From CF-161 sp035259145 (GTDB taxonomy: Bacteria; Chloroflexota; Dormibacteria; Dormibacterales; Dormibacteraceae), in contig DATFWQ010000041.1 in the NCBI GenBank assembly GCA_035259145.1, positions 1 through 10,027 on the forward strand: a stretch of 10,027 bases of DNA, written 5' to 3'. Below the pieces are notes generated by a model. The model was not told the DNA's origin and made no database searches. It saw only the letters and a list, made by a program, of their open reading frames with translations. Position numbers and translations under genes: made by a program. Of this stretch, positions 1-5,996 are shown in pieces; position 1 is the first letter of the stretch, and the number at the start of each line of letters is the position of its first letter.

Positions 1-1
1 A

Positions 2-91
2 GCTCGGACGGCCGATCGCGAAGTGACCCTCAGTCACGAGACCGCCTCCAAGGTCTGGACGGTCCCCGACTCAGCGCCAGCCGACCAGTAA
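2..91 (+). CDS. Possible 3' end of an unidentified gene (partial)
   Basis: An open frame enters from the left edge and ends at TAA 89-91, giving 29 codons that read as a plausible protein tail ending in VPDSAPADQ. The family is not recognisable from so little sequence. The main support is that a perfect 8-bp stem-loop begins on the very next base after the stop, as expected of a terminator closing a real gene. Another plus-strand frame is also open through this stretch, so the reading frame is not certain. Confidence 0.35.
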   Translation, partial: ARTADREVTLSHETASKVWTVPDSAPADQ

Positions 92-111
92 GCCGGCGCT
101 CTGGCGCCGGC
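92..111 (+). terminator. Terminator-like hairpin after the first stop codon
   Basis: GCCGGCGC (92-99) and GCGCCGGC (104-111) form a perfect 8-bp GC-rich stem around the loop TCTG. It starts directly after TAA 89-91. No T-tract follows, so it is a terminator-like stem rather than a canonical intrinsic terminator. T-poor terminators are common in GC-rich bacteria. Confidence 0.5.
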
Positions 112-117
112 GGGGCA

Positions 118-141
118 CTGGTGAAGATCCACGTTCACCGG
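118..141. promoter_or_regulatory. Inverted repeat GGTGAA-N8-TTCACC
   Basis: GGTGAA (120-125) and TTCACC (134-139) are perfect inverted arms around 8 bases, and the outer bases 118-119 and 140-141 can extend the stem with one G-U pair. It lies between the first hairpin and the repeat array. It could be a second terminator stem or a dimeric protein-binding site. No gene start is placed to use it as an operator. Confidence 0.25.
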
Positions 142-159
142 ATAGCCTGCGACGCCTCT

Positions 160-251
160 CTCCCCCGCGAAGTCGGGGGAGTACCCGGCGAAGCCGGGGG
201 AGGGTGTCCCGCGAAGTCGGGGGAGTACCCGGCGAAGCCGGGGGAGGGGGG
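160..251 (+). repeat. Tandem pair of two-hairpin repeat units (44-bp period)
   Basis: Two near-identical units repeat with a 44-bp period (164-207 and 208-251). Each unit carries two stem-loops separated by TA. In the first unit these are CTCCCCCG (160-167) with CGGGGGAG (174-181), and CCCGGC (184-189) with GCCGGG (193-198) around GAA. In the second unit the left arm of the first stem is shortened, while the second stem is intact (228-233 with 237-242). The same element occurs as an inverted pair at 8601-8702. Its last bases abut the HNH fragment that begins near 258. Short dispersed palindromic elements of this kind resemble REP or MITE-like repeats. No transposase is encoded nearby, and a mobile origin is inference. 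Confidence 0.85.
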
Positions 252-257
252 TCCCGC

Positions 258-416
258 GTCCAGCTGGGTGCCGGCTCGGAGATTCTGAGCCTGGGCAGGG
301 CGACCAGGGTGTTCCCGGCGGCGCTGCGCAAGGCGCTGATGCAGCGGGACCGCCACTGCCAGTTCCCAGGCTGCGGGCGCCCGGCCCGGTGGGCGGACGC
401 CCATCACCTTGAGCAC
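258..416 (+). pseudogene. Truncated DUF222/13E12-type HNH endonuclease fragment
   Basis: In the frame beginning at 258, about 53 residues match the C-terminal region of actinobacterial DUF222/13E12-repeat HNH proteins. They include LGRATRVFPAALRKAL, then CQFPGCGRPARW with the paired cysteines, then DAHHLEH with the first HNH histidine. The match stops at 416, and the expected continuation (Trp, GG-T, the Asn, then LC-HH) is absent, so the catalytic Asn and last His are missing. The N-terminal DUF222 domain is also absent: homology starts right after the repeat array. The piece is therefore a remnant broken on both sides. The frame stays open to 557 but has no family resemblance past 416 and runs antisense into the NAT gene. 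Confidence 0.75.
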
Positions 417-465
417 CCCTGCGGTCCGAGGACCCGAGCCTGGCGACCTCGATGGGCTGACTTGT

Positions 466-1245
466 TCAGGCGACGGGGCGCGGCGCGAGCGAAGGCACGC
501 GGTCCAGCACGACCCCGAAGTAGGTTCGGTAGGCGGCCAGCGCCTGTTCGTCGCTAGCCAGCGCGCTCTCGCGCCGCTCACCTCGGGCCGTGCAGATCAG
601 CGTTCGGTCGCTCAACGTCACTCGCCCGCTCTCGGTGGGGAGCGAGCAGACGAGCGACCGGGTGAAGTGAGACCTGGGCGACGTCTGGTGCCACCAGCAC
701 GTCGGTTCGAAGTCGGTCAGCACCCGGGGCCGCGTCTCGAGACGGTACTGGGGCTCCCCGTCCAGGAAAACGTCCAGATCGCCGTGCTCGCTATCGGCGA
801 TACAGAAGGTCCCTTCCGGGTCCTGCTGCTCGGCGCGGAACCCCAGCCGCAGCGGGTGTCTGCTGAACCTACCGAAGCCGACGTCGGCAAGCCAGGATTC
901 GGAAATGTCGACGCGCAGCGCGAGGTGGTCGAACGGCGGCCCCCAGCCGGCGCGACCGTAGGCTCGGGCGGCCAGCAGCGTCACGGTGAAGCCGAGCGCG
1001 GACAGGAGGCCCGCAAACGCGCCGTTGAGCTCATAGCAGAATCCCCCTCTCCGCCGGTGGACCAGCTTCTCGACCAGCGCCCCTTCGTCGAGCGAGACGG
1101 GTTCGCCAAGGTGAATGCCCAGGTTCTCAAAGGGCACCGCGTAGAGATGGTGCACCTGCAGGTCCCGCAGCGCTTCCGCGTCGACCCGCGCCGGCCTGCC
1201 CGCGCCGATTCGTGCCAGATAGGCGTCCACCTGGAGGTCGTCCAT
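466..1245 (-). CDS. nat: Arylamine N-acetyltransferase
   Basis: This 259-residue cytosolic enzyme of the NAT family (usual length about 250-285) transfers the acetyl group of acetyl-CoA to arylamines, hydrazines or hydroxylamines. The cysteine-protease-like catalytic triad is visible: Cys70 in RRGGFCYELN, His107 in FDHLAL and Asp121 in ADVGFG. PFENL near residue 39 is the usual N-terminal family motif. The start at ATG 1243-1245 places Cys70 where it sits in characterised NATs. The frame is open to 1407, but the extra 54 residues are Pro/Gly/Arg-rich and unlike the family. Upstream, on the same strand, are a TATCAT box (1278-1283) and a 12-bp palindrome. The small membrane protein at 1298-1483 precedes it by 52 bp. 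It converges on the HNH fragment. The physiological substrate cannot be told from the sequence. Confidence 0.93.
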   Translation of the reverse strand: MDDLQVDAYLARIGAGRPARVDAEALRDLQVHHLYAVPFENLGIHLGEPVSLDEGALVEKLVHRRRGGFCYELNGAFAGLLSALGFTVTLLAARAYGRAGWGPPFDHLALRVDISESWLADVGFGRFSRHPLRLGFRAEQQDPEGTFCIADSEHGDLDVFLDGEPQYRLETRPRVLTDFEPTCWWHQTSPRSHFTRSLVCSLPTESGRVTLSDRTLICTARGERRESALASDEQALAAYRTYFGVVLDRVPSLAPRPVA

Positions 1246-1258
1246 GTCACTCAATGAA

Positions 1259-1283
1259 CGGCCGCGGCCGGTCTGTGATGATA
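1259..1283 (-). promoter_or_regulatory. nat: Candidate NAT promoter with adjacent 12-bp palindrome
   Basis: Read on the minus strand, TATCAT (1278-1283) matches five of six bases of the -10 consensus and would start transcription about 25 bases before the NAT ATG. No convincing -35 element was found. Between the box and the gene is a perfect 12-bp palindrome, CGGCCGCGGCCG (1259-1270), placed over or just after the predicted start of transcription, where an operator could act. It may equally be chance in GC-rich DNA. Confidence 0.3.
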
Positions 1284-1297
1284 CCCCGCTCTGTCCG

Positions 1298-1483
1298 TCA
1301 CCCGGCAGCCCGGGCCGGCAACCTGCGAGGCTTGTCGGCGCCTCCGGATCCGGGCGGTTTCTCACGTCCATGACCGGGCCACCAGCGCTCTCGGCTGCGG
1401 ACGTCATTGAATCGGGACTCGGCGCCGAACAGCAGCGCCATCGGGCCGATTAGCAGTAGGAAGACGATGATGAAGACTTCCAT
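1298..1483 (-). CDS. Small single-pass membrane protein (61 aa)
   Basis: A 61-codon ORF starts at ATG 1481-1483 with AGGATGG just upstream in Shine-Dalgarno position. Residues 3-20 form one strongly hydrophobic helix (IIVFLLLIGPMALLFG). It is followed by AESRFNDVRSRERWW and a basic Gly/Pro-rich tail, suggesting an outside N-terminus or signal-anchor and a cytoplasmic tail. The layout (helix, then a short charged segment) recalls small uncharacterised membrane proteins of Actinomycetota and Chloroflexota. That resemblance is from general knowledge, not a search. It lies 52 bp upstream of NAT on the same strand and diverges from the LysR gene, so it may be the first gene of a NAT transcript. 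Function unknown. Confidence 0.6.
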   Translation of the reverse strand: MEVFIIVFLLLIGPMALLFGAESRFNDVRSRERWWPGHGREKPPGSGGADKPRRLPARAAG

Positions 1484-1506
1484 GCGTCCATCCTGTGCCG
1501 GCCCGC

Positions 1507-1519
1507 TTGTTAAGATCAA
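1507..1519. promoter_or_regulatory. LysR-type T-N11-A site in the divergent promoter region
   Basis: TTG (1507-1509) and CAA (1517-1519) form an imperfect dyad with the T-N11-A spacing recognised by LysR-type regulators. It lies 19 bp before the LysR start and 24 bp before the divergent small-protein start, inside a locally AT-richer 54-bp gap. LysR proteins usually bind such sites in the shared promoter of their own gene and a divergent target. A second small dyad, GCAG-TTTT-CTGC (1521-1532), sits next to it. Binding is inference. Confidence 0.4.
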
Positions 1520-1537
1520 CGCAGTTTTCTGCTCAAA

Positions 1538-2482
1538 ATGATCACCAAACCTGATTTTTGGCCAGGCCTCGAGCTCCGGCACCTGGCCGCTCTGCAGGCG
1601 GTGGCGGAGGAGGGCTCCTTCTGGAATGCCGCCGATCGGCTGGACACCTCCCAGTCGTCGGTGAGCCAGCAGATCGCGACGCTCGAAAGGATCGTCGGCG
1701 AGCGCCTGGTCGAGCGCTCTCGGGGGCGGAAGCCTGTGACGCTGACCGAGGCAGGACAGCTCCTCCTTCGCCATGGGGAGGCGATCGTCGCCCGCCTGCG
1801 GGCGGCTCATGCTGACTTCTCCGCCTTCGCGGACGGGGCGGCCGGTGTGCTGCGCGTCGGCACCTACCAGAGCGTCGGCTATCGGATCCTGCCGACGGTG
1901 GTCCGCGAGTTCGCGGCGGCCTGGCCAGGCATCGAGGTCCGACTCATAGAGGAGCAGACCGACGCCCGGCTCTTATCGATGGTTGAGCGAGGCGAGCTCG
2001 ACATGACCTTCGCGACCCACCCCCTTTCACGAGGGCCGTTCGAGGCTGTCGAGCTGATGCACGATCCCGTGGTTCTGGTAGTACCGGCCGGCTTCCCGCT
2101 CGCGGAGCGGGAACGGGCTCCGACGCTCCGCGACGTCGGCGGTTTGCGGCTGATCGCCTCACGCAGCTGCACCAGCGCGGGACTGGTCGAAGAACATCTG
2201 CGCTCTCGGGGGGTCCAACCTCGGGTCGTCTTCCGGTCGGACGACAACGGGACCGTCCAGGCCATGGTTGCCGCCGGGTTCGGTGTCGCGTTGACCTACA
2301 GGCTGGCGGTCGACGAGCATGATGCCGCTGTCCGGATCCTGCAGCCCGGGTTCGCGATCCCGCCTCGAATCCTGCTTCTTGCGTGGCACGTCGATCGGTA
2401 TCGCACCCCTGCCGCCCGTGCGTTCGTCGAGACGGCCCTGCGCGCTGCGACAGCTCTCGACCAGTCTCCGGCTCTGGTCTGA
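1538..2482 (+). CDS. LysR-family transcriptional regulator
   Basis: A 314-residue protein of normal LysR length. The N-terminal winged helix-turn-helix spans about residues 12-71: LRHLAALQAVAEEGSF, AADRLDTSQSSVSQQIATLE, and a wing ending in PVTLTEAG. A linker helix (about 72-95) follows, then the periplasmic-binding-protein-like effector domain (about 100-305), which begins LRVGTYQSVGYRILP. The ligand is not predictable. ATG 1538 is taken as the start because it precedes the HTH by the usual distance, but no Shine-Dalgarno sequence is visible before it. It diverges from the small-protein/NAT pair and lies 21 bp upstream of deoA on the same strand, so either side could be its target. The T-N11-A site in the divergent gap favours autoregulation and control of the minus-strand unit. 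Confidence 0.93.
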   Translation: MITKPDFWPGLELRHLAALQAVAEEGSFWNAADRLDTSQSSVSQQIATLERIVGERLVERSRGRKPVTLTEAGQLLLRHGEAIVARLRAAHADFSAFADGAAGVLRVGTYQSVGYRILPTVVREFAAAWPGIEVRLIEEQTDARLLSMVERGELDMTFATHPLSRGPFEAVELMHDPVVLVVPAGFPLAERERAPTLRDVGGLRLIASRSCTSAGLVEEHLRSRGVQPRVVFRSDDNGTVQAMVAAGFGVALTYRLAVDEHDAAVRILQPGFAIPPRILLLAWHVDRYRTPAARAFVETALRAATALDQSPALV

Positions 2483-2491
2483 CCGACTCGG

Positions 2492-2497
2492 TAGCAT
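2492..2497 (+). promoter_or_regulatory. deoA: Candidate -10 element for leaderless deoA
   Basis: TAGCAT fits the TANNNT -10 pattern and ends 6 bases before the GTG of deoA. This spacing would put transcription initiation on or next to the start codon. No Shine-Dalgarno sequence precedes that GTG. Leaderless mRNAs with this spacing are common in Actinomycetota and related GC-rich phyla. No -35 element was recognised. Confidence 0.3.
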
Positions 2498-2503
2498 CCG
2501 CCT

Positions 2504-3799
2504 GTGAACGCCCTCGAGGTGATCGGCCGCAAGCGGGACGGCGAGGAGCACACGCCTGAGGAGATCCGGTTCCTCCTGCTCGGGCACCTGGACGGCTCCA
2601 TCCCCGACTACCAGATGTCGGCGTGGCTGATGGCGGTCTGCACGAGGGGTATGACCCGGGCCGAAACGCTGGAGCTGACCATGGCGATGGTCGAATCGGG
2701 CGAGGTGCTCGACCTTGCCTCCATCCCGGGCGTGAAGGTCGATAAGCACTCGACCGGCGGGGTCGGCGACAAAATAACCTTGATCGCGGGCCCCATCGCC
2801 GCTGCCTGCGGGGTGAAGGTGCCAAAGCTCAGCGGGCGCGCCCTCGCTCACACCGGCGGCACTCTGGACAAGCTGGAGTCAGTTCCTGGCGTGACCGTCG
2901 AGCTCGAACCCGACCGCTTCCTGAACCAGGTTCGCCAGATCGGGATCGCGGTGGCCGCGCAGTCGCCCCGGATGGCGCCGGCGGACAGGGCCCTGTACGC
3001 GCTGCGCGACGCCAGCGCGACCGTGCCCTCTGTGCCGCTCATCGCTTCCAGCGTCATGTCCAAGAAGCTCGCGGCAGGCGCCGACGCCATCGTGCTGGAC
3101 GTCAAATTCGGTCGTGGCGCCTTCATGCCGGATCCCGAGCGCGCCCGCGAGCTGGCGAGCGAGATGGTCGCCATTGGCGAGGGTGCCGGCCGTCGAACTG
3201 TTGCGCTTGTGACAGCAATGGACAGCCCACTCGGCTGCCGGGTCGGTAATGCACTCGAGGTACTGGAGGCGATCGATGTGCTCCAGAACGAGGGCGACCC
3301 CCACCTGAGGGAGGTGTCGCTGGACGTCGCCCGCGAGATGTGCACCCTGGCGGGCGTCAGCGCAGACCCTGCGGCCGCACTCCGGACCGGGGCTGCCCTG
3401 GACTGCCTCTGGGCCATGCTCGAGGCGCAGGGCGGGCGTCGCGACCAACCGCCCCGCGCGCACCCCTCACGGCTGGCCGTCACCGCGACCGCTGACGGTT
3501 GGGTCGAGTCTATAGACGCCATGGCCTGCGGGCTGGCGGTCATCGACCTGGGTGGGGGCCGGCTGCGCAAGAACGATGCGATCGACCACGGCGCGGGGCT
3601 GGTGATCGCAGCCCAGGTGGGGCAGAAAGTCAAGCGCGGACATCCGCTGGCCCACGTTCACGCCTCATCTGAAGAGGTCGCAAGCCGCGCGCTGCCTCGC
3701 CTCGCACCAGCGTGGCGGATCGTACCCGACCCCGTCGCAGTGCGCCCCCACGTGCACTCCCGGATCGACCGGGAGGGCGTTGGGCAGGCTGTCACGTGA
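2504..3799 (+). CDS. deoA: Pyrimidine-nucleoside / thymidine phosphorylase
   Basis: This 431-residue cytosolic enzyme (family about 430-440) phosphorolyses thymidine, deoxyuridine or uridine to the base and (deoxy)ribose-1-phosphate. The family signature is complete at residues 110-125: SGRALAHTGGTLDKLE. The phosphate-binding segment is K81-H-S83-T-GGVGDK. The pyrimidine-binding residues R168 (ALRDAS), S183 and K187 (SSVMSKK) are in place. The order is the usual one: small alpha domain, glycine-rich phosphate domain, and a C-terminal alpha/beta domain (about 340-431) with the RLRKNDAIDHGAG segment. GTG 2504 is the start. A sequence this similar can be DeoA or the broader-specificity Pdp, and I cannot separate them here. 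It follows the LysR gene by 21 bp, and its stop overlaps the next small ORF by 4 bases. Uridine phosphorylase and upp downstream support a role in pyrimidine salvage. Confidence 0.95.
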   Translation: MNALEVIGRKRDGEEHTPEEIRFLLLGHLDGSIPDYQMSAWLMAVCTRGMTRAETLELTMAMVESGEVLDLASIPGVKVDKHSTGGVGDKITLIAGPIAAACGVKVPKLSGRALAHTGGTLDKLESVPGVTVELEPDRFLNQVRQIGIAVAAQSPRMAPADRALYALRDASATVPSVPLIASSVMSKKLAAGADAIVLDVKFGRGAFMPDPERARELASEMVAIGEGAGRRTVALVTAMDSPLGCRVGNALEVLEAIDVLQNEGDPHLREVSLDVAREMCTLAGVSADPAAALRTGAALDCLWAMLEAQGGRRDQPPRAHPSRLAVTATADGWVESIDAMACGLAVIDLGGGRLRKNDAIDHGAGLVIAAQVGQKVKRGHPLAHVHASSEEVASRALPRLAPAWRIVPDPVAVRPHVHSRIDREGVGQAVT

Positions 3800-3954
3800 G
3801 CCCCGCCGGCCTTGCCGGGATGGACCAATCGGCGCCCGCCGCGCGTTTACTGGGGGAGTTGATTGCGAAATACCCTGACATCCCGGTAGCGCCGCCCCTC
3901 CAGGAAGTTGGGAGGCCCCTCAAGGGCGATAGGAAGGAGCGAAAACACAGATGA
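3796..3954 (+). CDS. Small bridging ORF between deoA and telA (52 aa, tentative)
   Basis: A 52-codon ORF starts at GTG 3796-3798, overlapping the deoA stop (GTGA), and stops at TGA 3952-3954, overlapping the telA start (ATGA). Both junctions are 4-base overlaps typical of translational coupling. The product is soluble-looking, with a central LLGELIAKYPDIPVAPPL and a basic tail (KGDRKERKHR). No family is recognised. Third-position GC is high (about 37 of 51 sense codons after the start), as expected for coding DNA here. Against it, no Shine-Dalgarno sequence is seen for its GTG and the gap is only 151 bp. If it is not translated, this is simply the deoA-telA spacer. A short stem, CCGGC-CTT-GCCGG (3806-3818), lies within it just after the deoA stop. 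Confidence 0.4.
   Translation: MSPAGLAGMDQSAPAARLLGELIAKYPDIPVAPPLQEVGRPLKGDRKERKHR
3934..3939 (+). promoter_or_regulatory. telA: Shine-Dalgarno of telA
   Basis: AAGGAG lies 11 bases before ATG 3951 and fixes the telA start. It contrasts with the deoA and udp starts, which lack a visible ribosome binding site. Confidence 0.6.
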
Positions 3955-5222
3955 CCGACGAGACCCCTACGGTGCCGGCCACGACCACCGATGAGACCGA
4001 GGCTGCGCCTGCTGCGCTGGCTCTGACGCCTCCCGCTGCTGTGCCGGCCGTCACGCAGAAGCAGGCGGTGGCCTCCATGCAGGTGGATGATGCAACCGCC
4101 AAACAGATCGATCAGGCCGTGAACTCCTTTGTGGAGTCCCTGGTCACACTGGACATCCACTCGCCGGAGTTCCAGCGCAAAGTGGACTCGGTCAGCCAGC
4201 TGGGAAACCAGGAGATACGGCGCTCGGCCGAGGTTTCGAACCGCTTCCTCGACAGACCCGCCGCGTCGCTTGACCGCGGTCCGCTGGGCCAGGGCTCCAA
4301 GGTATCCACGTCGCTGGTCCAGCTCCGGCGGCAGGTCGAGGAGCTCGACCCGAGCAAGCAGGGCATGCTCGGTCAGCGCGGACTGCTTGGCCACCTTCCC
4401 TTCGGCAACCGTGTCCGAGACTACTTCGCCAAGTATCAGTCGGCGCAGCACAACATCGACGCGATCATCAACGCCCTCTACCATGGCCAGGAGGAGCTGC
4501 AGCGCGACAACGCCTCCATCGAGCAGGAGAAGGTCAACCTCTGGGCGATGAAGGGCCGGCTCGAGCAGTACGCCTACATGGCCCGCAAGCTGGACGAGGC
4601 GCTGGAGGCGCGGATCCGGACACTGGAGATCGGCGACCCGGACAAGGCCAAGACGATGCAGGAGGACGTGCTCTTCTACGTCCGGCAGAAGGTGCAGGAC
4701 GTCTTCACGCAGCTCGCGGTCAACATGCAGGGCTACCTGGCGCTGGACCTGGTCAGGAAGAACAACCTGGAGCTCATCAAAGGGGTGGACCGAGCCACCA
4801 CGACCACGGTCTCGGCGCTCCGCACGGCCGTCATCGTGGCTCAGGCGCTGACGAACCAGAAACTGGTGCTGGACCAGATCACCGCGCTCAACACGACCAC
4901 GAGCAACCTGATCGAATCCACCTCAACCATGCTGCGGCAGCAGACAGGCCAGATCTACAGCCAGGCGGCGAGCGCGACCATCGACGTCCAGAAGCTGCAG
5001 ACAGCCTTCAACAACATCTACGCGACAATGGACATGATCGACAAATTCAAAGTCCAGGCGCTCGACAACATGCGGACCACAGTGAACACGCTGTCGGGAG
5101 AGATCCAGAAGGCGCAGACGTACGTTGAGCGTGCACGCACGGCGGAGGTTGGGCAGGCCCAGGCCGCCTCGCTGACGAGCGGGAGCGAGCTGTCGCTGCC
5201 GGGAGGGGACCCAGGCTCGTAA
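3951..5222 (+). CDS. telA: TelA/KlaA family protein (toxic anion resistance family)
   Basis: A 423-residue protein matching the TelA family (Pfam PF05816: TelA/KlaA of plasmid tellurite-resistance loci and YaaN of Bacillus). Residues 1-40 are a Thr/Ala/Pro-rich low-complexity leader. The conserved region follows: a helical QAVNSFVESLV segment, LPFGNRVRDYFAKYQSAQ (about 150-167), INALYHGQEELQRDN, LWAMKGRLEQYAYMA, and the family-typical C-terminal block AVNMQGYLALDLVRKNNLELIKGVDRA-type run (split here as AVNMQGYLALDLVRKN and NLELIKGVDRATTTTVSALR), then long alpha-helices likely to form coiled coils. There is no signal peptide or membrane helix, so it is probably cytosolic, acting at the membrane through the proteins encoded next. 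Members are linked to tellurite, cell-envelope stress and antibiotic tolerance, but the biochemical activity is not established. The next start lies 3 bases after the stop (TAATAGATG). Confidence 0.9.
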   Translation: MTDETPTVPATTTDETEAAPAALALTPPAAVPAVTQKQAVASMQVDDATAKQIDQAVNSFVESLVTLDIHSPEFQRKVDSVSQLGNQEIRRSAEVSNRFLDRPAASLDRGPLGQGSKVSTSLVQLRRQVEELDPSKQGMLGQRGLLGHLPFGNRVRDYFAKYQSAQHNIDAIINALYHGQEELQRDNASIEQEKVNLWAMKGRLEQYAYMARKLDEALEARIRTLEIGDPDKAKTMQEDVLFYVRQKVQDVFTQLAVNMQGYLALDLVRKNNLELIKGVDRATTTTVSALRTAVIVAQALTNQKLVLDQITALNTTTSNLIESTSTMLRQQTGQIYSQAASATIDVQKLQTAFNNIYATMDMIDKFKVQALDNMRTTVNTLSGEIQKAQTYVERARTAEVGQAQAASLTSGSELSLPGGDPGS

Positions 5223-5225
5223 TAG

Positions 5226-5843
5226 ATGGGCCGGTTTCTGAGATACCTGGTGAGCGCCAAGAATCTTCTTGGCTGCTTTCTGGCGCTCGTGGGTTTGCTG
5301 CTTCATCTGTTCGGGCTCTTTGGCGCATTCTGGCCGCTGGTGGTGGTCGGGCTCTACGCGGCGGGAGTACTGGTCGGGCCCAGGCGGAAGCCCAGGATCG
5401 CCAGGGACACCTTTGATGCTGCAGAGGTCAGGCGGGCAGTCGACCGCGCCTACCAGATGACCCACGGCCGTCTGCCGGGTGACGTCCAGTCGCGGGTGGC
5501 TCAGATCCGCCAGGAGATCATCGAGCTGCTGCCCCACACTGCAGACTTTCCCGTGGGCTCTCAGGACCTGTACGTTCTGAGACGGATGGCCGTCGACTAC
5601 CTGCCGACGACCCTGGAGGCGTACCTTTCGCTCCCCGCGAGCTATGCGACGCAGCGAAGGATCCAGGCCGGCAAGACGTCGCTCGACGTGTTGCGGGAGC
5701 AGCTCGGCCTGCTCGATGAGAAGATGGGCGAGATCGCCGAGGCGGTCCACCAGCGTGACTCCGACCGGCTGCTCGCAAACGGCATCTTCCTGGAGGAGCG
5801 GTTTGGCAAGGGTGCGCCCGAGCTCACCGCACCCAAGGAGTGA
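5226..5843 (+). CDS. Membrane protein, XpaC-like TelA partner (paralogue 1)
   Basis: A 205-residue protein. Two adjacent transmembrane helices lie at about residues 13-30 and 34-51, followed by the basic stretch GPRRKPRIAR, so the C-terminal domain is probably cytoplasmic. That domain (about 83-205) contains FPVGSQDLYV, VDYLPTTLEAY, a QLGLLDEKMGEIAEAV helix and LEERFG. The DYLPTT motif, two-helix anchor, length near 200 and position directly after telA match the XpaC family (Pfam PF10112, annotated as 5-bromo-4-chloroindolyl phosphate hydrolysis protein), which is paired with the TelA homologue YaaN in Bacillus. I infer the family from these features without a search. It starts 3 bases after telA, with no well-spaced Shine-Dalgarno sequence, so translation is likely coupled. 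It shares its C-terminal domain with the gene at 5993. Confidence 0.8.
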   Translation: MGRFLRYLVSAKNLLGCFLALVGLLLHLFGLFGAFWPLVVVGLYAAGVLVGPRRKPRIARDTFDAAEVRRAVDRAYQMTHGRLPGDVQSRVAQIRQEIIELLPHTADFPVGSQDLYVLRRMAVDYLPTTLEAYLSLPASYATQRRIQAGKTSLDVLREQLGLLDEKMGEIAEAVHQRDSDRLLANGIFLEERFGKGAPELTAPKE

Positions 5844-5855
5844 GGGCTGACCATC

Positions 5856-5996
5856 ATGGAGCGTTCCAGCGTCGTGTGGACAACGAAAGTTCGAGAACTG
5901 GCAAGCTTAATGGCAAGATTTGACGATCGAATGATGCATAATCGAAAGCAGGCAATGGTTGGAGGAGTCTTCCCGGCCGAGGTAGCAGGGCCGTGA
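5856..5996 (+). CDS. Tentative 46-codon ORF between the two paralogues
   Basis: ATG 5856 opens a 46-codon frame whose TGA (5994-5996) overlaps the GTG start of the next membrane gene (GTGA). That geometry suggests coupling. However, third-position GC is only about half (23 of 45 sense codons after the start), far below the neighbours, and the product has no recognisable family. The stretch 5880-5950 is clearly AT-richer than anything around it and could equally be an untranslated promoter region. It holds TTGACG (5920-5925) and CATAAT (5937-5942), spaced only 11 bases apart. A strong ribosome-binding-like GGAGGAG (5961-5967) lies 25 bases before the next start with no start codon at the right distance. 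Confidence 0.22.
   Translation: MERSSVVWTTKVRELASLMARFDDRMMHNRKQAMVGGVFPAEVAGP

Noticed and set aside
160..251. Possible CRISPR array
   Set aside because: There are only two units, they are directly adjacent with no unique spacers, each is internally palindromic, and no cas gene is present.
423..434. GGTCC-GA-GGACC as a terminator for NAT
   Set aside because: The loop would have only two bases and no T-tract follows, so a stable RNA hairpin of this form is unlikely.
409..1257. Long plus-strand ORF of 282 codons
   Set aside because: It is antisense to the NAT gene, whose minus-strand product has the full catalytic triad. The plus-strand product has no recognisable motif.
1246..1407. Longer NAT start at 1407
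   Set aside because: The 54 added residues are low-complexity, unlike the family, and overlap the small membrane ORF. The ATG at 1245 gives the standard N-terminus.
2159..2851. 230-codon minus-strand ORF across the lysR-deoA junction
   Set aside because: It lies antisense to two well-supported genes and shows no family features.
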